The translations under genes and the position numbers were made by a program. A DNA stretch of 18,561 bases. Source: CAYNYI01 sp964401455. Its GTDB lineage: Bacteria; Fibrobacterota; OXYB2-FULL-49-7; CAYNYI01. A model generated the notes under the pieces. That model saw only the letters and a list, made by a program, of their open reading frames with translations. It ran no database searches and was not told where the DNA came from. This document shows, in pieces, positions 7,521-14,050 of the stretch (position 1 is the stretch's first letter; each line of letters begins with the position of its first letter). Location: assembly GCA_964401455.1 (NCBI GenBank), contig CAYNYI010000063.1, positions 1 to 18,561 of the forward strand. Reading direction: 5' to 3'.

Positions 7521-8357
7521 ATGGGAAGGAGCGGAACCACCATGCTCGTGAATATGCTGGGGCTCCATCCAAAATTATCACCCATATATGAGACAGATTT
7601 TATATATGAGCTTCTTAAAATTTATTTTTATGAACCGGAGCTTTCTGCAGAAAAAAAAAGTTCAAGATTTATTCGTTTTTTAATAGATTGGTCCAAAAAT
7701 ATAGGCAATTTCCCGGATATTAAGAACAAAAATGAAAAATATCCCATCGGCTTTCACAGATTTGCCATGGATCAGAAGGAACTTCTGGAATTAACAAAAA
7801 AATTTCTTCTAAAATTCGAGTCACTCGGATCCGTAAAAAGCATCAGATGGTATCTGGACAAAGTTTTTCAGTATCACATAAAAACGGACAAAGCTGAATT
7901 TTGGCTCAATAAGTCTCCCAGATATATTTCGGTTGTTGATTCGCTTGATATAATATTCCCGGAAATGAAATTCATAAACTGCATCAGAGACGGCAGAGGC
8001 GTTCTGAATTCTGTAAAGAAAGTTATGGGAAAAACATATAATCCTGAGATAATTGCAAAATGGTGGATAACTGCACTGATAAGAGCGGAAAAATTTTCAG
8101 AGAAGTGTCCGGAAAAGATTGTTAATGTGTATTTCGAGAAAATGGTTGAGGGGAATCCCGGCTTTCTTGCTGAAATCATTGCTTTTCTCGGTATTAAGGA
8201 TTGCTCTGGGGAAATTTACAGGAAGCTGAGTGACGAATATTCCATAGTTTTTTCTAAATCCAGAAGGCGAACCTGGGAAAAAGAGCTGCCTGCCGAAGAT
8301 ATTAAGGTATTTGAGTCTGTAGCCGGTGAAATGCTTGAAAAGTATGGATATAGCTGA
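7521..8357 (+). CDS. PAPS-dependent sulfotransferase family protein (start uncertain)
   Basis: GRSGTTML at the N-terminus is the PAPS-binding loop of this family. INCIRDGRGVLNSV (about 154-167) is the second PAPS-contact motif, the 3'-phosphate loop with conserved Arg and Ser. Known reaction: transfer of a sulfuryl group from PAPS to a hydroxyl or amine on a sugar, lipid or protein. The substrate is not evident. The listed start is the first standard codon, but it lies inside the loop. The frame stays open back to 7422 and upstream it encodes SEPFIDNRGFFIGG, exactly what family members have before MGRSGTT. The GGAGGA directly abuts this ATG, too close to act as its binding site. No ATG, GTG or TTG exists upstream in frame. 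ATT at 7464 is the best candidate real start (see findings). The gene converges on tadA, with 9 bases between them. Confidence 0.82.
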   Translation: MGRSGTTMLVNMLGLHPKLSPIYETDFIYELLKIYFYEPELSAEKKSSRFIRFLIDWSKNIGNFPDIKNKNEKYPIGFHRFAMDQKELLELTKKFLLKFESLGSVKSIRWYLDKVFQYHIKTDKAEFWLNKSPRYISVVDSLDIIFPEMKFINCIRDGRGVLNSVKKVMGKTYNPEIIAKWWITALIRAEKFSEKCPEKIVNVYFEKMVEGNPGFLAEIIAFLGIKDCSGEIYRKLSDEYSIVFSKSRRRTWEKELPAEDIKVFESVAGEMLEKYGYS

Positions 8358-8366
8358 TTTTTCCGC

Positions 8367-8834
8367 CTAACCGCTCTTCCGGTCAGACCTTATTTCTTTA
8401 AAGAATTCCTGAAGCAAACCTTTTGAATCTTCTTCCATAAATCCGCCGAAAACGGATATTTCGGGAGTAACAGGATTATTCTTTAAAATATCCCATTTTG
8501 TGCCGCAGGCTCCCATTCTGAGGTCAAATGCCCCGAAAACAACCCGCGAGATCCGGCTGTTCATTATGGCGCCCGCGCACATCGGGCATGGCTCCAGGGT
8601 TGTAAATATTGTATGATCCGGAAGGCGCCATGTTCCTGCTGCTTCGCAGGCGGCTGAAACTGCGATTATTTCTGCATGGGCTGTAGGATCAATGAGTTTT
8701 TCTGTTTGATTATAGCCTTTTCCGGTGATCATTCCATCAGGGGAGACAATTACCGCTCCAACCGGGACTTCTCCGCATTCATAGGCCGTAACTGCCTCTC
8801 TGAGAGCGGATTGCATGTAGAATTGATTATTCAT
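8367..8834 (-). CDS. tadA: tRNA adenosine(34) deaminase TadA
   Basis: The 155-residue protein has the full cytidine-deaminase fold signature: H53-A-E55 (HAEIIAV), where His binds zinc and Glu moves protons, and PC83PMC86 (EPCPMCAGAI), whose two cysteines complete the zinc site. Known: bacterial TadA turns A34 of tRNA-Arg(ACG) into inosine so that it can read CGU, CGC and CGA. The ATG at 8834 is supported by the N-terminus MNNQFYMQSALREA, which lines up with the family. The RNA upstream is that same tRNA, ending 11 bases before the ATG, and the short gap (TATTTCTTTAT read on the minus strand) holds no ribosome binding site. Its 3' end faces the sulfotransferase. Confidence 0.96.
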   Translation of the reverse strand: MNNQFYMQSALREAVTAYECGEVPVGAVIVSPDGMITGKGYNQTEKLIDPTAHAEIIAVSAACEAAGTWRLPDHTIFTTLEPCPMCAGAIMNSRISRVVFGAFDLRMGACGTKWDILKNNPVTPEISVFGGFMEEDSKGLLQEFFKEIRSDRKSG

Positions 8835-8845
8835 ATAAAGAAATA

Positions 8846-8919
8846 CGCGCCCTGGAGGACTCGAACCCCCAGCCTTCTGGTCCGTAGCCAGACGCTCTAT
8901 CCAATTGAGCTAAGGGCGC
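8846..8919 (-). tRNA. tRNA-Arg, anticodon ACG
   Basis: The minus strand folds as a 74-base class I tRNA: acceptor GCGCCCT with AGGGCGC and discriminator G. The D arm begins GCTC, the anticodon arm is TCTGG-CTACGGA-CCAGA with ACG at 34-36, and the T arm includes GGGGG-TTCGAGT. CCA is not encoded. A34 is the substrate of TadA, encoded directly downstream on the same strand. A sigma-70-like promoter lies just upstream. Confidence 0.96.
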
Positions 8920-8929
8920 GTGAAAGGAG

Positions 8930-8958
8930 AAGATAAATAATTATCCCCTCTTTTTCAA
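8930..8958 (-). promoter_or_regulatory. Sigma-70-like promoter for tRNA-Arg and tadA
   Basis: On the minus strand, TTGAAA (8958-8953) and TATCTT (8935-8930) stand 17 bases apart, 5/6 and 4/6 matches to the consensus. Transcription would begin near 8923, a few bases before the tRNA 5' end at 8919. That fits a tRNA promoter, and no other promoter separates the tRNA from tadA. Confidence 0.55.
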
Positions 8959-8997
8959 CAGAATTCATCTTTGAATATATAAACTGTAAAAAAAATA

Positions 8998-9025
8998 TAA
9001 AGAATTTCAAGATAGGTGTCGATAA
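8998..9025 (+). promoter_or_regulatory. Sigma-28-like flagellar promoter before fliD
   Basis: TAAAG (8998-9002) and GTCGATAA (9018-9025) resemble the flagellar sigma-28 consensus TAAA-N15-GCCGATAA. The -10 matches at seven of eight bases; the gap here is 16 rather than 15. It points toward fliD, whose ATG is 47 bases after the -10, as expected for a late flagellar gene. Confidence 0.5.
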
Positions 9026-9071
9026 ACATTAATGACAGGTGATTGTATCTTAATGGAAACAGGGAGAAAAT

Positions 9072-11060
9072 ATGAATTCAGGCGGAATTTCTTTAGGCGG
9101 GCTAGCTTCCGGGCTTGATACGAATTCCATAATCGATAAACTTGTATCCCTTGAGAATAACAGGGTATTGATGGCGGAATCAAGGAAGGACAAAATTTCC
9201 GTTCAGCTTGATTCATACAGCAAATTCAAGTCAAGACTGGGCGATTTTCAGGATGTAGCGGCAGAGCTTCGCGATGCTGACTCGTTCAATATATATTCGT
9301 CTTCAAGCTCAGACGAAGATATTCTGACACTGGAAGGAACAACCGATGCCCAGGTCGGAAGTTATGACATAAAAGTCTATCAAAAAGGAAGTTCTGAAAA
9401 AATAGCATCTAATGTTTACGGCTCAAAAACAACAGCGCTCGGTCTTTCGGGAACATTTGAGGTAAATAAGGAGGAGGATGCCGATGTTTCCGGCCCGGTA
9501 CAGATCGAGATTACAGCCGACGACTCTCTTAAATCGATCGCGGAGAAAATAAACAGCGCTGAAGATATCGGAATTACAGCTTCGATACTGCAGATCTCTG
9601 AAGGAAATTATCAGATGATTTTCTCCAGTGTTGACGAAGGCGCTGACGGAGCGCAATATACAGAGACCGCCGGGACCGTTCTTCAGGATCTCGGTATTCT
9701 CGACAGTAGCGGAGGAAAGGGAAATCTTTCTCAGATTTTGACATCATCGGTCTCTCATAACTCTTCGGGAGCGGCAATCACCGCCGATACTCTTTTCTCG
9801 GATATAGACGGAGGCGGTTTCGCGGCCGGCGATACGCTTACCATAAACGGAAAAGACAGCAGCGGAAATGATGTTTCGGACGTTTTTGTAATATCTGACC
9901 CGGCGAACACAAAGGTTTCCGACTTTCTGGCGGAAATAGAGAACGCTTTTCACGGTATGGTGGACGCTTCTGTGAGCGCTTCCGGTGAAATACAGATTAC
10001 CGACGTCAACAGCGGTGAAACCCAGACTTCCGTATCTCTTGGCTCCAGCAATGGGTATGATTTTGGCTCGATGGATATATCTCAGGCGGGATACACGGGA
10101 ATTCTTCAGTCCGGTAAAGACACTTTTCTGAATATAGACGGTCTTGACGTCAGATCTTCATCTTCAACGGTTGAGGATGTAATTGAAGGTGTAAAAATAA
10201 ATGTTAAAAAGGCCGATGTAAATACAACGGTAAAGACAACCATAGGAAGAGATACAGAGGGGCTCAAAAAGCTTGTGAGCAAGTTTATTGACGGATACAA
10301 CACTATTATAGACTTTATTGACCGTGAAACAAAGGCCTCAACCGCCGATTACGGCGAAGAAAAAGAAGGCAATGACGCAGCCCTCGCCGGAGACACTACG
10401 GTAAGAAGGCTTCGTACTCAATTCAGGGATATAATAGGAAAACAGCTCGGTATAGACGAAGACTGGACCACTCTGAGCATGATAGGTATTGAATCTGACA
10501 AGACAGGAAGCTTCTCTCTCGACAGTTCGCGTTTTGAGGAAGTAATTTCAGAAGATTTTGATAATGTGGTAAAACTTTTTACTACGGGCGGTTATTCAGA
10601 TAATACGAATGTGACTCTCGGTAGAAGCACCGATCAAACCCAGGATGGTGTATATCAGATTGATACCGATAATGACACCATAACTATCGACGGATCTACT
10701 TATGCCGGAACAAGATCCGGTGAAATTCTGAAATTCAATGATGGGCCCGCAAAAGGGCTATCGGTTACCGCAGCATCAGGAAACGGCGTTGTTGAATTCA
10801 ATTTTACCAACGGAATAGCCGGGAATATCGATAATTTCATTGAGACAATTACAGACAGTGTTGACGGTATTCTTAAAACCAAGACCGACAGCATCAATAC
10901 CCAGATAAAAAGATACAATGAGCGTATCGATAAATTAGAGAGGCATGTGGAAAATTATCGTCAGACGCTGATAAGGCAGTTTACTGCTATGGAAGAGAGT
11001 ATGAGCACTATGCAGTCCCAGGGACAGAACATGCTGTCGCAGATCGGTATGGGCGGCTGA
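9072..11060 (+). CDS. fliD: Flagellar filament cap protein FliD (HAP2)
   Basis: FliD sits as an oligomeric cap at the filament tip and places flagellin subunits. The N-terminus (SLGGLASGLDTNSIIDKLVSLE) is the family's conserved helix region. The C-terminus, from about residue 590 (DSVDGILKTKTDSINTQI), is the long coiled coil ending in RQTLIRQFTAMEESMSTMQSQ, the typical D0/D1 pair. The central ~450 residues are Gly/Ser/Asp-rich beta repeats and vary between species. At 662 residues it is on the long side of the family. AGGGAG at 9061-9066 is a good ribosome binding site. It leads the fliD-fliS-chaperone operon; fliS starts 29 bases later. No flagellin gene lies in the window. Confidence 0.95.
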   Translation: MNSGGISLGGLASGLDTNSIIDKLVSLENNRVLMAESRKDKISVQLDSYSKFKSRLGDFQDVAAELRDADSFNIYSSSSSDEDILTLEGTTDAQVGSYDIKVYQKGSSEKIASNVYGSKTTALGLSGTFEVNKEEDADVSGPVQIEITADDSLKSIAEKINSAEDIGITASILQISEGNYQMIFSSVDEGADGAQYTETAGTVLQDLGILDSSGGKGNLSQILTSSVSHNSSGAAITADTLFSDIDGGGFAAGDTLTINGKDSSGNDVSDVFVISDPANTKVSDFLAEIENAFHGMVDASVSASGEIQITDVNSGETQTSVSLGSSNGYDFGSMDISQAGYTGILQSGKDTFLNIDGLDVRSSSSTVEDVIEGVKINVKKADVNTTVKTTIGRDTEGLKKLVSKFIDGYNTIIDFIDRETKASTADYGEEKEGNDAALAGDTTVRRLRTQFRDIIGKQLGIDEDWTTLSMIGIESDKTGSFSLDSSRFEEVISEDFDNVVKLFTTGGYSDNTNVTLGRSTDQTQDGVYQIDTDNDTITIDGSTYAGTRSGEILKFNDGPAKGLSVTAASGNGVVEFNFTNGIAGNIDNFIETITDSVDGILKTKTDSINTQIKRYNERIDKLERHVENYRQTLIRQFTAMEESMSTMQSQGQNMLSQIGMGG

Positions 11061-11089
11061 TTGCCTGAATTAAAGGAAGGGAGCGAGAA

Positions 11090-11533
11090 ATGTCTTCATT
11101 GAGCGGTTACAAAGCATACAAAACAGCTAATGTCAACACCACCGACCAGGGTAAACTTATCCTGATGACGTACGATCTGGCCATAAAAAGCTGTATGCAG
11201 GCAGTTGAATGCATAGGGGCTAATGATTTAAGCGGAAAAACAAAAAAGCTTTACAAGGCGCAAGACTGCGTAACCGAGCTTCGCGTGGCGCTTGACCACG
11301 AAAAAGGCGGTGAAATCGCGGCGAATCTTGAAAAACTTTATGAATATTTCGACTGGAGAATAACCCAGGCCAACATCAAAAACGACACGGCAATGGTTAC
11401 CGAAGTAAAGAATCATCTCACCGAACTCAGAAAAGCATGGGCCGAAGCCATAAAAAAGACAAGAGAAACCGGCGCCGCTCCTGAAGAGAGTACGGACAAT
11501 TCCGACAATAACGGCCTTAAAATGGTAGGTTGA
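11090..11533 (+). CDS. fliS: Flagellin export chaperone FliS
   Basis: FliS binds the C-terminal helix of flagellin in the cytoplasm and stops early polymerisation. The 147-residue sequence shows the family pattern: Y-x-A-Y near the start (YKAYKTANVNT), KLILMTYDLAIKSCMQAVE, then LDHEKGGEIAANLEKLYEY, and LTELRKAWAEA at the end of the helical bundle. The last ~20 residues (ETGAAPEESTDNSDNNG) are a polar tail with no clear family match. It has a good ribosome binding site (AAGGAAGG) and follows fliD by 29 bases; the next gene starts 4 bases after its stop. Confidence 0.93.
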   Translation: MSSLSGYKAYKTANVNTTDQGKLILMTYDLAIKSCMQAVECIGANDLSGKTKKLYKAQDCVTELRVALDHEKGGEIAANLEKLYEYFDWRITQANIKNDTAMVTEVKNHLTELRKAWAEAIKKTRETGAAPEESTDNSDNNGLKMVG

Positions 11534-11537
11534 AACA

Positions 11538-11948
11538 ATGAATACGGCAAAAAAAGTAATCGTTCATACAGAAGAAATAAAGAAAAAATACAAAAAAATT
11601 TCGGAACTGACAGTCTGGAAAAGGGCTTACAGCGAAGATCCGTTACTGATAAAAGAGGCCGTAAGAAAACGGCAGTCGCTTATTGATGAGATTGAAATAA
11701 TAAACAAAAAACTTGAAATATTGAGAAAAACGGCTGATAACGGCGCCACGAGCGATTTTGTGAAAAAAATTATCGAGGAAAAACATAAAGAAGCCCAAAA
11801 AACCGTGCTGGAAATACGAAGCAGCGAGGCTGATTTTATTCATAAATTAAAAAGAAAAATGGCGGCTGTGAAAGAGGAACTGCTAGGCTTGAACCGTAAT
11901 GTCGGAGCCATTAAAGGTTACGCAAAACAGCAGTCTTTCGGGGCTTGA
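11538..11948 (+). CDS. Likely FlgN/FliT-type flagellar export chaperone
   Basis: The 136 residues are almost all charged helix: KRQSLIDEIEIINKKLEILRK (about 44-64), then a second long helix to the end with LLGLNRNVGAIKGYAKQ. This two-helix layout and the LNxNxGAIxxY ending are seen in FlgN-like proteins. The place behind fliD-fliS is where FliT sits in many operons. FliT binds FliD and FlgN binds the hook-filament junction proteins; FliD is the likelier client here. Identity is inferred mostly from context and secondary structure. A terminator follows 26 bases later. Confidence 0.65.
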   Translation: MNTAKKVIVHTEEIKKKYKKISELTVWKRAYSEDPLLIKEAVRKRQSLIDEIEIINKKLEILRKTADNGATSDFVKKIIEEKHKEAQKTVLEIRSSEADFIHKLKRKMAAVKEELLGLNRNVGAIKGYAKQQSFGA

Positions 11949-11974
11949 TAATATATAAAAAGTGATTTATTTTT

Positions 11975-12005
11975 AACAGGACCTTTTACGGGTCCTGTTT
12001 TTTTT
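11975..12005 (+). terminator. Rho-independent terminator of the flagellar operon
   Basis: A perfect 9-bp stem, AACAGGACC (11975-11983) with GGTCCTGTT (11991-11999), encloses a 7-base loop and is followed by a T run to 12005. It separates the flagellar operon from the trmH-cys operon. Confidence 0.92.
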
Positions 12006-12052
12006 ATTTGAATTTGAATAATGCTCTGGCAATTTATTAATTTTGTTGGCTT

Positions 12053-12598
12053 ATGGCCAGCGCGATACATGTGAAAAACTGTGACACGGAAATGACAGCT
12101 GAGGAGTACGGGGAGCTTCCCCGTAATCCGGTGTCTGTTATTCTTGATAATCTGAGAAGCGCATATAATGTCGGGTCCATATTCAGGACTTCTGACGCTG
12201 CGGCCCTGCAGTCTGTATGTCCGTGTGGATATACAGTCTGCCCTCCAAGCCCTAAGCTTGCGAAAACAGCAATGGGTGCCGAGTGTTTTATGGCATGGGA
12301 ACATTTTGACCGGACTATTTCCGGCGTGCAGGAATTCAAAAGGCGCGGATATCATGTAGCCGCCCTTGAAACGTGCGACTGCTCAGAAGATTATTCAAAA
12401 AGACATTACGATTTTCCGCTGTGTCTTGTAGTTGGAAATGAGGCGCTGGGTGTTTCATCAGGTGTTTTGAAGGAAGCGGACAGTATCATTAAAATTCCTC
12501 AGATGGGTTATAAAAATTCTCTGAATGTTTCTGTGGCGTTCGGGATAGTGGTATTTGAGATAGTCAATCAATTTAAGAAAAGGGAAAATAATGTCTGA
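12053..12598 (+). CDS. SpoU/TrmH-family RNA 2'-O-ribose methyltransferase
   Basis: All three SPOUT motifs are present: NLRSAYNVGSIFRTSDAA (about 34-51), LVVGNEALGVSSGVL near 129-143, and IPQMGYKNSLNVSVAFGIVVFE near 152-173. These form the deep trefoil knot that binds SAM and the catalytic Arg/Asn residues. Known role: 2'-O-methylation of tRNA or rRNA; the exact target cannot be read. At 181 residues it has no large N-terminal RNA-binding domain and is close in size to minimal TrmL/TrmH forms. The ribosome binding site is weak. Its stop overlaps the cysC start by 8 bases, so it is the first gene of the cys operon, though its function looks unrelated to sulfate. Confidence 0.9.
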   Translation: MASAIHVKNCDTEMTAEEYGELPRNPVSVILDNLRSAYNVGSIFRTSDAAALQSVCPCGYTVCPPSPKLAKTAMGAECFMAWEHFDRTISGVQEFKRRGYHVAALETCDCSEDYSKRHYDFPLCLVVGNEALGVSSGVLKEADSIIKIPQMGYKNSLNVSVAFGIVVFEIVNQFKKRENNV

Positions 12599-13112
12599 AA
12601 AAGGGGCAGTGCTGTGGTTTACGGGGCTTTCCGGCTCCGGAAAAAGCACTATTACCGAGTTGCTTTATAAAAAAATGGAGGAATCCGGTATAAAAACCGA
12701 GCATCTGGACGGGGACGTTATCCGTGATATGTTTCCGGGTACGGGATTCAGTCGGGAAGACCGTAATGCTCATATAAAGCGGGTAGGGCATATGAGCTCT
12801 CTCCTTGAAAAGCACGGTGTTTTTGTGCTTGTTTCTCTAATTTCACCATTCAGGGAATCGAGGGATTTTGTAAGAGGAGTCTGCGGCAACTTCGTTGAGA
12901 TATATGTAAGCACCCCCCTTGAAGAATGTGAACGCAGAGATGTTAAAGGGCTTTACGGAAGGGCAAGGAAGGGGGAAATAAAAGATTTTACCGGGATATC
13001 CTCGCCATTTGAACCGCCGGAAAAGCCTGAAATTGAGATTGATACCAGAGATGTTTCGGTGGACGAAGCTGCAGAAAAAGTTATGAAATACATTAAAGAA
13101 AAATTTATATAA
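12591..13112 (+). CDS. cysC: Adenylylsulfate (APS) kinase CysC
   Basis: CysC phosphorylates APS with ATP to make PAPS. The sequence has the P-loop GLSGSGKST (12-20), LDGDVIRDMF (39-48) with both catalytic aspartates D40 and D42, the APS-binding FSREDRNAHIKRVG (53-66), SLISPFRESR (82-91), and the lid RDVKGLYGRARKGEIKDFTG. At 173 residues it is slightly under the usual length but complete. AGGGAA precedes the ATG, and 8 bases overlap the methyltransferase. cysD follows 11 bases later. This copy looks fully active, unlike the domain fused to CysN. Confidence 0.95.
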   Translation: MSEKGAVLWFTGLSGSGKSTITELLYKKMEESGIKTEHLDGDVIRDMFPGTGFSREDRNAHIKRVGHMSSLLEKHGVFVLVSLISPFRESRDFVRGVCGNFVEIYVSTPLEECERRDVKGLYGRARKGEIKDFTGISSPFEPPEKPEIEIDTRDVSVDEAAEKVMKYIKEKFI

Positions 13113-13123
13113 AGGACTGATAT

Positions 13124-14029
13124 ATGAGTAAATACTCTCTAACACATCTTAAAGAACTTGAGGCGGAAAGTATCTTTATTATGCGTGAGGTTGCCGCGGA
13201 GTTTGAGAATCCGGTCATGCTTTATTCGGTGGGAAAGGATTCTTCTGTTATGCTTTGGCTGGCACAAAAGGCATTTTATCCCGGCAAGATTCCTTTTCCG
13301 CTTATGCATATCGACACGGGTTTTAAATTCAAGGAAATGTATGAGTTCAGGGAAAATTATGTTAAGGAAATCGGGGCTGATCTCGTAGTTTACCGTAATG
13401 AGGAAGCAATTGCGAAAAATGTGAATCCTTATGGTCTCGGTACTCAGAAATGCTGTGCTCTACTTAAAACGACCGGGCTGCTGGACGGTCTTAAAAAGGG
13501 CGGATATGACGCTGCCTTCGGCGGTGCCCGGCGCGAAGAAGAGAAATCAAGGGCCAAGGAGCGGGTTTTTTCTTTTAGAGACAGTGTGGGGCAGTGGGAT
13601 CCTAAAAACCAAAGGCCTGAGCTCTGGAACCTTTATAATTCGCGTGTCAACAAAGGTGAATCCATAAGAGTTTTTCCGCTCAGTAACTGGACAGAGCTTG
13701 ATATCTGGCAGTATATATATATGGAGAATATTCCGATTGTTCCGCTTTATTATGCCGCTGAACGCGAGATGGTTGAGAGAAACGGACAGCTTTTTCCATA
13801 TTTTGATGATGTTCCTCTTAAAGACGGGGAAAAGCCTCAAAAAATCATGAGCCGCTACCGGACGCTGGGGTGTTATCATTGTACCGGCGCGATTCGTTCG
13901 ACCGCGCAGAGTGTTGAAGAAATCATTGAGGAGATGATGACCGTACGGATTTCCGAAAGATCGACGAGAGTTATAGATCATGATTCAGAAGGCAGTATGG
14001 AAACAAAGAAAAAAGAAGGTTATTTCTAA
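13124..14029 (+). CDS. cysD: Sulfate adenylyltransferase subunit 2 CysD
   Basis: CysD is the catalytic half of ATP sulfurylase: ATP plus sulfate gives APS and pyrophosphate, driven by GTP hydrolysis in CysN. The PP-loop LYSVGKDSSVML (33-44) holds the ATP. Other family blocks follow: PFPLMHIDTGFKFKEMYEFR, GARREEEKSRAKERVFSFRD, WTELDIWQYIYMENIP and RYRTLGCYHCTGAI. The terminal EGSMETKKKEGYF is also characteristic, so the protein is complete at 301 residues. AAAGGA lies before the ATG. cysNC starts 21 bases after the stop. Confidence 0.97.
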   Translation: MSKYSLTHLKELEAESIFIMREVAAEFENPVMLYSVGKDSSVMLWLAQKAFYPGKIPFPLMHIDTGFKFKEMYEFRENYVKEIGADLVVYRNEEAIAKNVNPYGLGTQKCCALLKTTGLLDGLKKGGYDAAFGGARREEEKSRAKERVFSFRDSVGQWDPKNQRPELWNLYNSRVNKGESIRVFPLSNWTELDIWQYIYMENIPIVPLYYAAEREMVERNGQLFPYFDDVPLKDGEKPQKIMSRYRTLGCYHCTGAIRSTAQSVEEIIEEMMTVRISERSTRVIDHDSEGSMETKKKEGYF

Positions 14030-14050
14030 ATATAAAGGCGGGCAAAATAA

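Noticed and set aside
8676..8936. 86-residue plus-strand frame opposite tadA and tRNA-Arg
   Set aside because: Its C-terminal half is the complement of the tRNA; the minus strand carries the real genes.
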